A stretch of DNA of 64,000 nt from Brevibacillus parabrevis. GTDB lineage: Bacteria; Bacillota; Bacilli; Brevibacillales; Brevibacillaceae. This document shows positions 1 through 8,765 of the stretch, piece by piece. How positions within the stretch are numbered: position 1 is the stretch's first letter; each line of letters opens with the position of its first letter. The position numbers and the translations under genes were made by a program. The stretch covers positions 297,138 through 361,137 of the forward strand of contig NZ_RHHV01000003.1 in the NCBI RefSeq assembly GCF_003710905.1, in the 5' to 3' direction. A model generated the notes under the pieces. It made no database searches, was not told the DNA's origin, and saw only the letters and a program-made list of their open reading frames with translations.

Positions 1-306
1 GCCCTGAAAAATGCCGACTTTATTCCGCAAATTAGCACTTGTATTCGCGGATTGTACAATGTTAAGATGAGTGTTGACCAACAGGGGGGTAAAATTATGT
101 CGATTTTTGCTACCCTCCAGGCAACAGAATTGGAACGTTTACAAGATGAGACGGTCGTCAGTATTTCTGGACATACCCCTATGTGGGAACCATTCATTGC
201 GTTAAACGGGCAAAAGATGAATCTGCAGGTAGCGACTCACCGTGACAGCGGCAATGCTGGCACATGGGTTACTGTAGGTACACCAATCATCACAGTGGAA
301 TATTAG
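1..306 (+). CDS. ywmB: YwmB family protein, C-terminal part
   Basis: The frame is open from base 1, so the gene begins outside the window; only about 101 C-terminal residues are present. The end (KMNLQVAT... then TVGTPIITVEY) resembles the end of Bacillus YwmB, a secreted protein of unknown function with a TATA-box-binding-like fold. It lies directly upstream of murA and the spoIID-spoIIQ-spoIIID cluster, as in Bacillus, which supports the call. The internal TTG at 52 is not a likely start because coding sequence continues upstream of it. No function can be inferred beyond the family. Confidence 0.8.
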   Translation, partial: ALKNADFIPQISTCIRGLYNVKMSVDQQGGKIMSIFATLQATELERLQDETVVSISGHTPMWEPFIALNGQKMNLQVATHRDSGNAGTWVTVGTPIITVEY

Positions 307-324
307 CACGCGGAGGGGTACACA

Positions 325-1650
325 TTGGATAAAATTATTGTCCGTGGTGGTAAGGCATTGGCGGGTAATGTGAAAGTATCTGGCGCCAAAAATGCCGTAC
401 TCCCTATTATTGCAGCATCTATCCTGGCAGAAGAAGGCACATGCGTTATTTCGGATGTACCTGCTCTTGACGATGTCAGGACGATATGCGACCTCTTGAA
501 ATCGATGGGAATCTCCCTTACATATGATCATGAAGTGCTGACAATCAATGCTTCTGAGCTTACCAGCGTCGAAGCATCTTATGAACTGGTCCGCAAAATG
601 CGTGCTTCTTTCCTGGTAATGGGGCCGCTTTTGGCTAGAAAAGGACAGGCTCGTGTCGCTCTTCCAGGTGGTTGTGCCATTGGTACCCGCCCGATCGACC
701 AACACCTTAAAGGGTTTGAGGCTATGGGAGCCAAAATCGAGATCGGACAAGGGTTTATTGAAGCAAAAGCAGACGGGCGATTGAAAGGGGCAAAGATTTA
801 CCTCGATATCGCAAGCGTCGGCGCAACGGAAAATATCATGATGGCCGCCGCTTTGGCAGAAGGCACGACCGTGATTGAAAACGCAGCGGAGGAGCCGGAG
901 ATTGTCGATCTGGCCAACTTCCTGAACCGGATGGGAGCAAAAATCCGCGGTGCGGGAACAGGCTCTATCCGCATCGAAGGCGTGGAAAAGATGAAGGGCT
1001 GCACGCATTGCGTCATTCCTGACCGGATTGAAGCTGGAACCTTCATGGTGGCAGCAGCGATCACGGGTGGAGATGTATTCGTAGAAGGCGCGATTTGCGA
1101 TCACCTGAAATCCGTAACAGCCAAGCTGCGTGAAATGGGCGTAGAGGTAGACGAGCAGGAAAACGGCATCCGCGTTCGCCGCACAGGTGCTCTGAAAGCT
1201 GTCGATCTCAAGACGTTGCCGTATCCGGGCTTCCCGACTGACATGCAGTCGCAAATGATGGCGCTTTTGCTTGTTTCCGAAGGCACGAGCATCGTGACTG
1301 AGACGGTTTTTGAAAATCGTTTTATGCACGTGGAAGAGTTCCGCCGCATGAATGCCAATATCAAAATCGAAGGACGCAGTGCCATTGTAGAAGGCGGCTC
1401 CAAGCTGACCGGAAGCAAAGTGGCGGCAACCGATCTGCGCGCAGGTGCAGCTCTGGTGCTGGCTGGGTTGGTATCGGAAGGAGAGACAGAGGTAACGGCT
1501 CTTCACCATATCGACCGCGGGTATGTGAACTTCACGGAAAAGCTGTTGGCACTCGGAGCGGATGTGGAGCGCGTAACTCCTGAGGAGAAAAAGCGGGAAG
1601 CGGTTTTGCCAGATACGATCAAGGTAAGCTTCTCTCCTAATTTTGCGTAA
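325..1650 (+). CDS. murA: UDP-N-acetylglucosamine 1-carboxyvinyltransferase MurA
   Basis: Catalyses the first committed step of peptidoglycan synthesis, transferring enolpyruvate from phosphoenolpyruvate to UDP-GlcNAc in the cytoplasm. The 441-residue length is typical. The N-terminal KNAVLPI block and the loop [11 protein letters not shown] are present; Cys117 in that loop is the family's catalytic residue and the fosfomycin target, so the protein looks fosfomycin-sensitive in type. Translation starts at TTG 325 after GGAGGGG (312-318). Position between ywmB and spoIID points to the MurAA rather than the MurAB paralogue. A rho-independent terminator follows. Confidence 0.96.
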   Translation: MDKIIVRGGKALAGNVKVSGAKNAVLPIIAASILAEEGTCVISDVPALDDVRTICDLLKSMGISLTYDHEVLTINASELTSVEASYELVRKMRASFLVMGPLLARKGQARVALPGGCAIGTRPIDQHLKGFEAMGAKIEIGQGFIEAKADGRLKGAKIYLDIASVGATENIMMAAALAEGTTVIENAAEEPEIVDLANFLNRMGAKIRGAGTGSIRIEGVEKMKGCTHCVIPDRIEAGTFMVAAAITGGDVFVEGAICDHLKSVTAKLREMGVEVDEQENGIRVRRTGALKAVDLKTLPYPGFPTDMQSQMMALLLVSEGTSIVTETVFENRFMHVEEFRRMNANIKIEGRSAIVEGGSKLTGSKVAATDLRAGAALVLAGLVSEGETEVTALHHIDRGYVNFTEKLLALGADVERVTPEEKKREAVLPDTIKVSFSPNFA

Positions 1651-1678
1651 CGAATGTGTCAGCTATATGACAAACACG

Positions 1679-1712
1679 AAGATTCTCTGTGAAAGCAGGG
1701 GATCTTTTTTTC
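1679..1712 (+). terminator. Rho-independent terminator after murA
   Basis: An 11-bp stem with two G-U pairs (AAGATTCTCTG with CAGGGGATCTT), a 6-nt loop, and then a run of T. Confidence 0.85.
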
Positions 1713-1899
1713 GTTTGTGAAATGGTCAGCGCGAAGACCCAAGCCAAGCTGCTTCCCCTTCCGCTACGGCTCCGGCAGAGGTCTGCTTGCAGCTGTTGTC
1801 GCCCTCGCTACTCTCTTACTCTCTTACTCTCTCGTTCTATCGGTCTTTTGCCATACATAGACTGAAAGTGTCTAGCACTTAACGGGGAGGATCACTTGG
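1713..1899 (+). other. Intergenic region upstream of spoIID with TACTCTCT x3
   Basis: No gene is visible. Three perfect tandem copies of TACTCTCT lie at 1809-1832. CATACATA (1852-1859) resembles a sigma-E -10 element (consensus CATACAnT), but I see no good ATA-type -35 at the right distance, so a mother-cell promoter for spoIID is only tentative. Confidence 0.4.
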
Positions 1900-2916
1900 A
1901 TGAAACGCTACTTGCTCATAGGGTTTATCACTTTGCCGATCTTGCTCGTCCTGATGCCGGCTGCTCTGGTTTATCTGTTTGCACCTTCGCACGAGTCCGC
2001 AGCATCCCCACATGAAGCCGTTCAGCAGCAGAACAAACCGGCGACAGCAGGAGCTGCCCAATCGCTTCCCATCAAGGTGTACCGTACCGAAAAAAAGGTT
2101 GTGGAAACATTGCCGCTGGAGACGTACATCGAAGGGGTAGTAGCGGCTGAGATGCCGGCCGAGTTCGAACTGGAAGCGTTGAAGGCCCAGGCGATGGCAG
2201 CGAGGACGTATATCGTACGCAGACTGAAGCAAGGGAAGTTCGATGATGTGCCCGCGGGAGGACAGGTGCTGGATACGGTCGCTCATCAGGTGTATATGGA
2301 TGAAGCGCAGCGCCGTGCACGCTGGGGAGACCAGTACGAATGGAAAAGCAAGCGCATAGAGCAGGCTGTGCAAGCAACAGCGGGCGTCGTGCTGACTTAT
2401 CAGGGAGAGCCGATTGACGCCACGTTCTTTTCCACCAGCAACGGCTTTACCGAGAACTCGAACGAATATTGGGAAAAGCCGATTCCGTACCTGAAAAGTG
2501 TGGCAAGTCCATGGGATATCGAATCCCCGCGCTACGAGGAAACAGTGGTCAAGTCCACGGCTGAGCTGGAAAAGGAATTGGGCGTGAAGCTTGTGCAGGA
2601 GGCTTCCTCCAACGGAGCCTGGTATCGGATTGAGTCGCGCACGACGGGAAATCGCGTGGGGAAAATCAGCATTGGCGGCAAGGAGTTTAGCGGGCGGGAA
2701 TTTCGCGAAAAGCTGAACTTGAACTCGTCTTCTTTTACGTTGGAGCTGAGAGGCAACCAGGTGTTTATTACAACCAAAGGATACGGCCACGGAGTCGGCA
2801 TGAGCCAATGGGGAGCAAACGGCATGGCCAAGAGCGGAAAAAATGCCGAGCAGATCGTGAAGCACTTCTACCAGGGAATCAACCTCCAGGATTACTCTCA
2901 AATCGTGCGCGCCTAG
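1900..2916 (+). CDS. spoIID: Stage II sporulation protein D
   Basis: Membrane-anchored lytic transglycosylase of the DMP complex, which thins septal peptidoglycan during engulfment; made in the mother cell. The 338-residue length is close to the usual 340. One N-terminal membrane segment (about residues 5-27) is followed by the SpoIID domain. The signature ETYIEGVVAAEMP contains Glu84, equivalent to the catalytic glutamate, and YGHGVGMSQWGANGMA lies near the C-terminus. ATG 1900 follows GGGGAGG (1884-1890). spoIIQ, its forespore-side counterpart in engulfment, is next. Confidence 0.95.
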   Translation: MKRYLLIGFITLPILLVLMPAALVYLFAPSHESAASPHEAVQQQNKPATAGAAQSLPIKVYRTEKKVVETLPLETYIEGVVAAEMPAEFELEALKAQAMAARTYIVRRLKQGKFDDVPAGGQVLDTVAHQVYMDEAQRRARWGDQYEWKSKRIEQAVQATAGVVLTYQGEPIDATFFSTSNGFTENSNEYWEKPIPYLKSVASPWDIESPRYEETVVKSTAELEKELGVKLVQEASSNGAWYRIESRTTGNRVGKISIGGKEFSGREFREKLNLNSSSFTLELRGNQVFITTKGYGHGVGMSQWGANGMAKSGKNAEQIVKHFYQGINLQDYSQIVRA

Positions 2917-3007
2917 CGAAAAAGAACGCAAATTTTTACTTTTCCCGACTCTCTCAGGTTTATACGCCAAAATTCTGGCGATACTGAGGGATGAGGTGAT
3001 GAATAAA

Positions 3008-3733
3008 ATGGAAGATCAAAAGAATCAAAATCAACCGATTCCATTCAAGAAGGCAAGCTCCTGGAAAAAAGTTTTGGGTAAGAAGTGGGCGTTCCCCGCA
3101 ATCTACATCGGAACCGCAGCAATCATTCTCGCTTTTGTGATGTGGTATCAGGGCAGCGTCATGGACACGGTATCCAAAGTGGCAAATGTCGGGGATAACG
3201 TGGCAGTGACAACTCCAGCGACTCCTGAGACACCGAAGCAAAACGATGAAGCGGTACCTGTGACAAGTGGCGTTCAACCGTTGGCATGGCCTGTAGGGAA
3301 AAATGTCCAGTATGAAATGGGAATGAGCTACTACGACGAACAAGCGTCCAAAGACGAGCAGCAAAAGGCGCTGGTCAAGTACAGCAACTCTTTTTACCCG
3401 CACACCGGAATTGATTTGAAAGCAACTGATGGCAAGAGCTTTGATGTCGTGGCTGCCCTCGCCGGAAAAGTCGTGAAGGTGGAAAACGATCCGCTCGTCG
3501 GCAAAACCGTTGAAGTGGAGCACGCTGACAAAATGGTGACGGTCTATCAAAGCCTGGAAAACACGACAGTCAAACCAGGTGATGAAGTGACCCAGGGCCA
3601 AGTGATCGGTTCAGCAGGCCGCAACGAGTTCGAGAAAGATTTCGGAGTGCATCTCCACTTCGAAGTACGTGTCGACGACAAGCCAGTGAATCCACAACAA
3701 TATTTGATTCAAGCGGAAGCGAAAAATCAATAA
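3008..3733 (+). CDS. spoIIQ: SpoIIQ-type stage II sporulation protein, M23 (LytM) domain
   Basis: Forespore membrane protein that pairs with SpoIIIAH across the intermembrane space to hold the engulfing membrane and build the SpoIIIA-SpoIIQ channel. ATG 3008 is preferred because AGGTGAT (2994-3000) lies 7 nt upstream; GTG 2996 and ATG 2999 are less well placed. It has a short cytoplasmic tail, one membrane segment (about 29-46), a low-complexity linker and a LytM domain. All LytM zinc ligands are visible: His132 and Asp136 (HTGID), His215 and His217 (HLH). B. subtilis SpoIIQ is regarded as having a degenerate site, so this homologue may keep endopeptidase activity. Confidence 0.9.
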   Translation: MEDQKNQNQPIPFKKASSWKKVLGKKWAFPAIYIGTAAIILAFVMWYQGSVMDTVSKVANVGDNVAVTTPATPETPKQNDEAVPVTSGVQPLAWPVGKNVQYEMGMSYYDEQASKDEQQKALVKYSNSFYPHTGIDLKATDGKSFDVVAALAGKVVKVENDPLVGKTVEVEHADKMVTVYQSLENTTVKPGDEVTQGQVIGSAGRNEFEKDFGVHLHFEVRVDDKPVNPQQYLIQAEAKNQ

Positions 3734-3749
3734 TTAGCGAAATGATGGA

Positions 3750-3788
3750 AAACACCCGTAAAATCAAGCGATTTGCGGGTGTTTTTTT
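3750..3788 (+). terminator. Terminator after spoIIQ
   Basis: Stem AAACACCCGTAAA with TTTGCGGGTGTTT, one mismatch, loop ATCAAGCGA, merging into a T tract. Confidence 0.88.
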
Positions 3789-3853
3789 GCTGTTGGTACA
3801 AACTGTTGAAAAAAGATGCGGCCGTGCTGGCTTGTCAGGCTTGGAAACGTAGA

Positions 3854-3880
3854 ATATGTGTCCCTACCCACCCATATATT
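3854..3880 (+). promoter_or_regulatory. Sigma-E-type promoter of spoIIID
   Basis: ATA (3854-3856), 16 nt, then CATATATT (3873-3880). This agrees with the sigma-E form ATA-N16-18-CATACAnT. spoIIID is a sigma-E gene in Bacillus. Inference from motif and context. Confidence 0.55.
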
Positions 3881-3915
3881 GTATCAGACAATGTAGATAC
3901 AAGGAGGCGAGTAAT

Positions 3916-4203
3916 GTGCACGACTACATCAAAGAGCGGACCATCAAGATTGGCCGATATATTGTAGAGACGCGAAATACGGTTCGGATGATCGCCAAAG
4001 AGTTCGGAGTTTCCAAAAGTACAGTGCACAAGGACTTGACGGAAAGGCTGCCTGAAATAAATCCGGAGTTGGCTAACCAAGTTAAGGAAATTTTGGAATA
4101 TCACAAAGCTATCAGACATCTGCGGGGAGGCGAAGCGACTAAAATCAAATACAAGCGGCGTAGTAAAAAAGTCCGAGTTGAACAGGAGGAGAGCGTGCAA
4201 TAA
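3916..4203 (+). CDS. spoIIID: Stage III sporulation DNA-binding regulator SpoIIID
   Basis: Small mother-cell transcription factor that activates or represses sigma-E and sigma-K genes. The 95-residue product from GTG 3916 begins MHDYIKERTIKIGRYIVET, nearly identical to the Bacillus protein. A helix-turn-helix is visible at about residues 23-45 (RMIAKEFGVSKSTVHKDL), followed by the basic tail with HLRGGEATKIKYK. AAGGAGGCG (3901-3909) fits GTG 3916; the frame is open upstream but homology and SD exclude the longer form. mbl follows. Confidence 0.96.
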   Translation: MHDYIKERTIKIGRYIVETRNTVRMIAKEFGVSKSTVHKDLTERLPEINPELANQVKEILEYHKAIRHLRGGEATKIKYKRRSKKVRVEQEESVQ

Positions 4204-4280
4204 AGAATTTCCTTGTCCTCTCACGTAGAAGAGCCTATGATATTAGGTAGAAATGTAACTGGTAACAGGGAGGACCTTTC

Positions 4281-5297
4281 ATGTTTGGCAAAGATATCGG
4301 AATCGACTTGGGGACGGCCAATGTCTTGGTGTATGTAAAAGGCAAGGGTGTTGTCCTAGACGAACCATCTGTCGTGGCAATAGATAGCAATTCTAGAAAA
4401 GTATTGGCCGTGGGGCACGAAGCGCATCGCATGGTGGGCCGAACCCCAGGAAATATCGTGGCGATCCGACCTTTGCGCGAAGGTGTTATTGCCGATTTTG
4501 AGATTACAGAAGCGATGCTGAAGCACTTTTTGAACAAAATCGGTGGAAAAAGCATGTTTGCACGTCCACGCATCCTGATTTGCTGCCCAACGAACATTAC
4601 CTCGGTAGAGCAAAAGGCGATTCGCGAAGCAGCCGAGCGCAGTGGAGGCGCAAGACAGGTGTTTATCGAAGAAGAACCGAAAGTTGCCGCAGTTGGGGCA
4701 GGTATGGACATTTTTCAGCCGTCCGGCAATATGGTAGTGGATATCGGTGGGGGTACGACCGATGTAGCGGTGCTGTCGATGGGCGATATTGTCACGTCTT
4801 CCTCCATCAAAATAGCTGGGGACACATTCGATGTGGCTATTATGCGGTACATAAAAAATAAATACAAACTGCTGATCGGAGAGCGTACAGCTGAAGATAT
4901 CAAGGTTCAAATCGGAACCGTATCCGGCGGGCGCCAGGACGAAATGGACATTCGTGGTCGGGACATGGTAAGCGGATTGCCGCAGACCATTACCATTCAA
5001 TCCGGCGAAGTCCAAGAAGCCCTGGCCGAGTCGGTGAGTGCGATTGTACAAGCCTCGAAATCTGTTTTGGAACGAACACCTCCCGAGCTTTCTGCCGATA
5101 TAATTGATAAGGGTGTTTTCCTGACTGGCGGCGGCGCACTTTTGCATGGCATCGACGAGATTTTGGCAGAGGAGCTGAAGGTTCCTGTGCTGGTAGCGGA
5201 CGAGCCGATGATGTGTGTAGCCAAAGGAACCGGAATGATGCTGGACTATCTGGACAAGGTGCCGGCTCACTCGAATAAGCGATTATTCAGGGGGTAA
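4281..5297 (+). CDS. mbl: MreB-like actin Mbl
   Basis: Bacterial actin homologue that organises lateral-wall elongation together with MreB and the elongasome. The 338-residue protein has the actin-type nucleotide motifs GIDLGTAN (phosphate 1) and DIGGGTTD (phosphate 2) and the family blocks RTPGNIVAIRPL and GERTAEDIK. Its place between spoIIID and flhO, as in B. subtilis, identifies it as Mbl rather than MreB or MreBH. ATG 4281 follows GGGAGG (4268-4273). Its last bases supply the SD of flhO, so the two are probably co-transcribed. Confidence 0.94.
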   Translation: MFGKDIGIDLGTANVLVYVKGKGVVLDEPSVVAIDSNSRKVLAVGHEAHRMVGRTPGNIVAIRPLREGVIADFEITEAMLKHFLNKIGGKSMFARPRILICCPTNITSVEQKAIREAAERSGGARQVFIEEEPKVAAVGAGMDIFQPSGNMVVDIGGGTTDVAVLSMGDIVTSSSIKIAGDTFDVAIMRYIKNKYKLLIGERTAEDIKVQIGTVSGGRQDEMDIRGRDMVSGLPQTITIQSGEVQEALAESVSAIVQASKSVLERTPPELSADIIDKGVFLTGGGALLHGIDEILAEELKVPVLVADEPMMCVAKGTGMMLDYLDKVPAHSNKRLFRG

Positions 5298-5303
5298 GAT
5301 TAC

Positions 5304-6275
5304 GTGATCAGAGGCTTGTATACGTCTGCATCTGGCATGCTTGCCTTGCAAAACAGGCAAGATTCGCTGGCGAACAACCTGGCTAACATCAACACGCCTG
5401 GATACAAACAGGATGTTGGTGTCATGCGCGCTTTCCCGGAGCAGCTCCTTTCGCGCATGCGCGATTCCGAAGGACCTGATTTCCCGGGCGTTCCGACCAT
5501 GCCTGGCCAGCCTGCGATCATCGGACGGCTGAACTCAGGGGTGTACATGTCGGAAGCGATCCCTGCCTTTACGCAAGGAGATATTGAAGAGACGCGCAAT
5601 CCGTACGATGTGGCGCTTTTGGACAACCTCCAGCCTGATCAGGACGGAAATGAGCGCCGTCTGTTTTACAGCGTGGCACGGATTGAAGATTTGACCCAGC
5701 CAGCCCAGGAAGAAGATATTCGCTACACGCGGAACGGAAACTGGAGCGTCAATGCGGAAGGGTACCTGGTGACGCCAGACGGATATTACGTTCTCGACAA
5801 TCAAAATCAGGCGATTCGGCTGAACAATGATCCGCTTACAGGGGGCAATGTCGGGCAGGACTTGAAGATCAATCAGGCTGGCGAGCTGTTGTACCGGGAT
5901 TCGGTCAGCAAGGACTACCAGGTGTTGGCCAACCACCAGAGGCTCGGCCTGAGCGTCGTGACAGACCCTCAGAAGCTGGTTCGTGAGGGAACGAACATTT
6001 TCCGCTATGAAGGAGACGCAGAGGTAAAAGCGATCGACATCGCGGAAGCGGAAGACCAGGCTGCATTGGCTGCCGGAGAGTACGATACGCCGACTGTTGC
6101 AGGCAGATACGGTACGCAGCAAGGATGGAGAGAGCGGTCCAATGTTGACCCGGCTCAAACTATGACAAGCATGATGAGCGTACTGCGTGCATACGAGGCA
6201 AACCAGCGAGTCATTACGACGATTGACGGTACGCTGGACAAGGCTGCTAATGAAATCGGACGAGTGAACGGATAA
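5304..6275 (+). CDS. flhO: Flagellar hook-basal body protein FlhO (distal rod family)
   Basis: Member of the flagellar rod/hook family (FlgF/FlgG type) needed to complete the distal rod. N-terminus MIRGLYTSASGMLALQ and the NLANINTPGYKQ block are the family's self-assembly signature; the C-terminal block ending MMSVLRAYEANQRVITTID matches. The 323 residues exceed B. subtilis FlhO (about 270) because of an enlarged central domain. GTG 5304 lies 6 nt after the SD GGGGG overlapping the mbl stop. flhP begins 15 nt downstream. Confidence 0.92.
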   Translation: MIRGLYTSASGMLALQNRQDSLANNLANINTPGYKQDVGVMRAFPEQLLSRMRDSEGPDFPGVPTMPGQPAIIGRLNSGVYMSEAIPAFTQGDIEETRNPYDVALLDNLQPDQDGNERRLFYSVARIEDLTQPAQEEDIRYTRNGNWSVNAEGYLVTPDGYYVLDNQNQAIRLNNDPLTGGNVGQDLKINQAGELLYRDSVSKDYQVLANHQRLGLSVVTDPQKLVREGTNIFRYEGDAEVKAIDIAEAEDQAALAAGEYDTPTVAGRYGTQQGWRERSNVDPAQTMTSMMSVLRAYEANQRVITTIDGTLDKAANEIGRVNG

Positions 6276-6290
6276 TAGGGGGTAGGAAGG

Positions 6291-7124
6291 ATGCAGTCGC
6301 TTAATATTTCCACATCGGCCATGCGCGGTATTCAACAGGCGTTGGACAATACGGCCAACAATCTGGCGAATATCGATACAAACGGATACAAGCGCAGGGT
6401 GGCATCGTTTTCCGAGCTTCTCTCCGATTCGATGACCGAGCAGCCGGCAGCGGATAATCAAAACCGCAATACGCCAGTAGGCTTGCGTGTTGGCAGTGGT
6501 GCACGTCTCGGCTTGTCGAAGCTGGATCTCGGACAAGGCAACGTCAAGATGACAGATGTGCCGACAGACGTAGCCATTGAAGGGCAAGGTTATTTTTTGG
6601 TCACGCATAAAATCAAAGATGCGAACGGTGCGGTTATCCAGGAAGAAAGCCGGCTGACACGAGATGGCTCCTTCAAGGTGCAGTTTGACGATGACGAAGG
6701 CGGCTACGTGCTGCACACGCCGTCGGGACACATTCTCACGGACAACAACGGAGTAAACATCGTGTTGCCTGAGCCAGTGCAAAATATCGAGATTACGCCA
6801 GAGGGCGCGCTGACAGCAAACGGAGTCGCCTATGGCAACATCGGAATCTGGAAAGTGGACAATCCCGATCAACTGAAACAGGTGGGGCAAAACTTGTTCG
6901 ACGCAGAGCTTGCTTCCGGAGAAAATCCTGCGACCAAGTATGCTAACGCGATTGATGAAGGAATTGCCACGTTGCGTCAAGGAGCGCTCGAAGGCTCCAA
7001 TGTAACGATGACAGAAGAGATGTCGCAACTGGTGAACATTCAGCGTGCCTATCAGTTGAACTCACGGGCGATTGGCATCAGCGACCAAATGATGGGCATT
7101 GCCAACTCGTTGCGCAGCAGATAA
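6291..7124 (+). CDS. flhP: Flagellar hook-basal body protein FlhP (distal rod family)
   Basis: Second rod protein of the pair, related to FlgG. MQSLNISTSAMRGIQQALDN, then NLANIDTNGYKRR, is the N-terminal helix and loop of the family; EMSQLVNIQRAYQLNSRAI is the conserved C-terminal helix. The 277-residue length is normal. ATG 6291 follows GGGGGTAGGA. It is separated from flhO by 15 nt, so one transcript is likely. Confidence 0.92.
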   Translation: MQSLNISTSAMRGIQQALDNTANNLANIDTNGYKRRVASFSELLSDSMTEQPAADNQNRNTPVGLRVGSGARLGLSKLDLGQGNVKMTDVPTDVAIEGQGYFLVTHKIKDANGAVIQEESRLTRDGSFKVQFDDDEGGYVLHTPSGHILTDNNGVNIVLPEPVQNIEITPEGALTANGVAYGNIGIWKVDNPDQLKQVGQNLFDAELASGENPATKYANAIDEGIATLRQGALEGSNVTMTEEMSQLVNIQRAYQLNSRAIGISDQMMGIANSLRSR

Positions 7125-7148
7125 TCAGTGATGACGGAGGAGAGGAGC

Positions 7149-7403
7149 ATGGAACAAGGGAAGGGCAGAAGGTTCCCGCGTGATACCGAAGAGGTTAGGA
7201 CGAAGCCGAGAGAGCGGGAACGGAGCGGCAGAAACTGGCGAGTGACGATTGCCAAAATTGTGCTGGTCCCGATCCTGTTGTTTTTCTCTCTCGTCATCGG
7301 TTTGACAATCGGGTACGGAGTTGTGGGACACAAGCCGACAGCGGAAGTATTTGATCTTGGCACGTACAAACACATGTGGGACTTGCTGTTTGCAAACACG
7401 TAA
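7149..7403 (+). CDS. EpuA-like small membrane protein (RNA polymerase subunit beta-associated family)
   Basis: An 84-residue protein with an arginine-rich cytoplasmic head (about 1-30), one membrane segment (about 34-55) and the tail GYGVVGHKPTAEVFDLGTYK. That tail is the hallmark of the EpuA family (often annotated as DNA-directed RNA polymerase subunit beta), whose function is not established. ATG 7149 is chosen over 7128/7131 because GGAGGAGAGG (7136-7145) sits ideally before it. It follows flhP directly and a terminator lies just downstream. Confidence 0.72.
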   Translation: MEQGKGRRFPRDTEEVRTKPRERERSGRNWRVTIAKIVLVPILLFFSLVIGLTIGYGVVGHKPTAEVFDLGTYKHMWDLLFANT

Positions 7404-7431
7404 GCATCCAAGAGAAAAAGCAAGGTGGACA

Positions 7432-7466
7432 AGCCCGAACCTGATGGTTGGGGCTGCCTGTTTTTT
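7432..7466 (+). terminator. Terminator after the EpuA-like gene
   Basis: AGCCC-g-AACC, loop TGAT, GGTT-g-GGGCT, then GCCTG and six T. The U-tract is a few bases from the stem, so efficiency is uncertain. Confidence 0.55.
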
Positions 7467-7556
7467 AGAGGGACTTGTTGCACAGTTTGTCCACAGAGTA
7501 TAATAGATCGAGTGGTTGAAAAAGGAAGCGACGATTCTTACTACGGAGGGATGTCC

Positions 7557-8072
7557 GTGAATCTTCCTAATTTGCTTACGATCTTTCGCATCGTGCTCAT
7601 CCCTTTGTACCTGTATGTCTTTTTTTCCGGGATTCCGTACCACGTTGAAATCGCTCTGGCTATCCTGATTTTGGCGGGAGTCACGGACATTGCAGATGGG
7701 TACATCGCGCGGAAACATAAGCTTGTAACCACAATCGGTATGATGTTGGATCCTCTGGCAGACAAGTTAATGATGTTGGCGGTGATCGCCTCATTGTTTT
7801 TGACAGAGCGGATCAGCGTTTGGGCCGCCCTGTTTTTCTTTTTGCGTGATTTGGCTATGATTATTACAGGAGCTGTTTATCACTTCCGGGGCAAAAAAAC
7901 GGTGCCGGCAAACGCGTTTGGCAAGTTGACAACGGTTCTTTTGTATGTGGTCATCCCGCTTGCTATGTACCGATTCCCATACAGCGAAGCGATTTTGTGG
8001 ACGGTAATCGCGTTCTCGTTCATTACGAGCGCGATCTACTTGGGGAAGTTTCGTCTGTTAAACCGCACGTAA
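7557..8072 (+). CDS. CDP-alcohol phosphatidyltransferase (PgsA-like)
   Basis: Probable membrane enzyme transferring a phosphatidyl group from CDP-diacylglycerol to an alcohol, most likely glycerol-3-phosphate. The signature DG-x2-AR-x8-G-x3-D-x3-D is complete (Asp47, Gly48, Ala51, Arg52, Gly61, Asp65, Asp69), with Asp44 in front. Several membrane segments fill the 171 residues. GTG 7557 fits GGAGGG (7545-7550); ATG 7551 abuts the SD and is too close. In Bacillus, pgsA proper lies elsewhere, so this may be a paralogue and the exact acceptor is unproven. Confidence 0.85.
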   Translation: MNLPNLLTIFRIVLIPLYLYVFFSGIPYHVEIALAILILAGVTDIADGYIARKHKLVTTIGMMLDPLADKLMMLAVIASLFLTERISVWAALFFFLRDLAMIITGAVYHFRGKKTVPANAFGKLTTVLLYVVIPLAMYRFPYSEAILWTVIAFSFITSAIYLGKFRLLNRT

Positions 8073-8087
8073 GGGATGGATAAAAGA

Positions 8088-8125
8088 GCACTTCCCGTTT
8101 GGGGAGGAAGTGCCCTTGTTATTTT
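8088..8125 (+). terminator. Terminator after the PgsA-like gene
   Basis: Perfect 8-bp stem GCACTTCC / GGAAGTGC followed by a T-rich tail. Confidence 0.75.
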
Positions 8126-8127
8126 AA

Positions 8128-8156
8128 CCCCGCTGTGCCGACATGTCGGAGGCGGG
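8128..8156 (+). repeat. Nested palindrome upstream of fabZ
   Basis: CCGACATGTCGG (8138-8149) is a perfect 12-bp palindrome. It is framed by a second inverted pair, CCCGC (8129-8133) and GCGGG (8152-8156). It could be an operator for fabZ or part of an RNA hairpin; no T run follows. Confidence 0.5.
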
Positions 8157-8236
8157 AGTTATGTTTATTCTCAGTTTGCCAACTGGTCTTCATGCACGGA
8201 CAAGTCTAGATAAGTATGGAAATGGAGCGATTACAT

Positions 8237-8695
8237 ATGGAAATCAAAGCACCGCTTGATATCATGCAAATTCAGGAAATCATTCCTCATCGCTATCCTT
8301 TTTTGCTGGTGGACAAGATTGAAGAGCTGGAGCAAGGAAAACGGGCAGTCGGAATCAAAAACGTCACTGTCAACGAGCCGTTTTTCCAAGGACATTTCCC
8401 TGGTTATCCAGTCATGCCTGGCGTCCTGATTGTGGAAGCACTGGCGCAAGTTGGGGCTGTAGCGATGCTCAGCATGGAAGAACATCAAGGCAAAATCGGA
8501 CTTTTTGCCGGGATTGACGGGTTCCGTTTCAAAGATCAGGTGAAGCCTGGCGACACGCTGACACTCGACGTTGAGCTTACACGCGTGCGCGGTACGGTAG
8601 GCAAAGGATACGGGAAAGCGATCGTTAATGGGAAAGTAGTCGCAGAAGGCGAATTGATGTTTGCGCTGACTGCAGGAAATAAAGCACATTCATGA
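8237..8695 (+). CDS. fabZ: 3-hydroxyacyl-ACP dehydratase FabZ
   Basis: Dehydrates (3R)-hydroxyacyl-ACP in fatty-acid elongation. The hot-dog-fold motifs are clear: [14 protein letters not shown] near the N-terminus, then [20 protein letters not shown] with catalytic His53 and Glu67. ATG 8237 follows GGAGCG (8225-8230) and gives 152 residues, close to the usual 140-150; the upstream ATG 8216 has no SD. The last codons lie in the 5' arm of the terminator. tagA and tagO follow. Confidence 0.95.
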   Translation: MEIKAPLDIMQIQEIIPHRYPFLLVDKIEELEQGKRAVGIKNVTVNEPFFQGHFPGYPVMPGVLIVEALAQVGAVAMLSMEEHQGKIGLFAGIDGFRFKDQVKPGDTLTLDVELTRVRGTVGKGYGKAIVNGKVVAEGELMFALTAGNKAHS

Positions 8696-8718
8696 TCATC
8701 TTGAATGTGCTTTTCTTT
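8682..8718 (+). terminator. Terminator overlapping the end of fabZ
   Basis: AAGCACATTCA pairs with TGAATGTGCTT, followed by TTCTTTT. The 5' arm contains the last codons of fabZ. Confidence 0.85.
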
Positions 8719-8765
8719 TCGGGTAAAATGGCTAGTGGGCAACTTATATAATGAAGGTGAAAACA

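Noticed and set aside
202..1509. Long minus-strand frame opposite murA
   Set aside because: Antisense shadow of a gene with clear catalytic motifs; no SD or domain logic on the minus strand.
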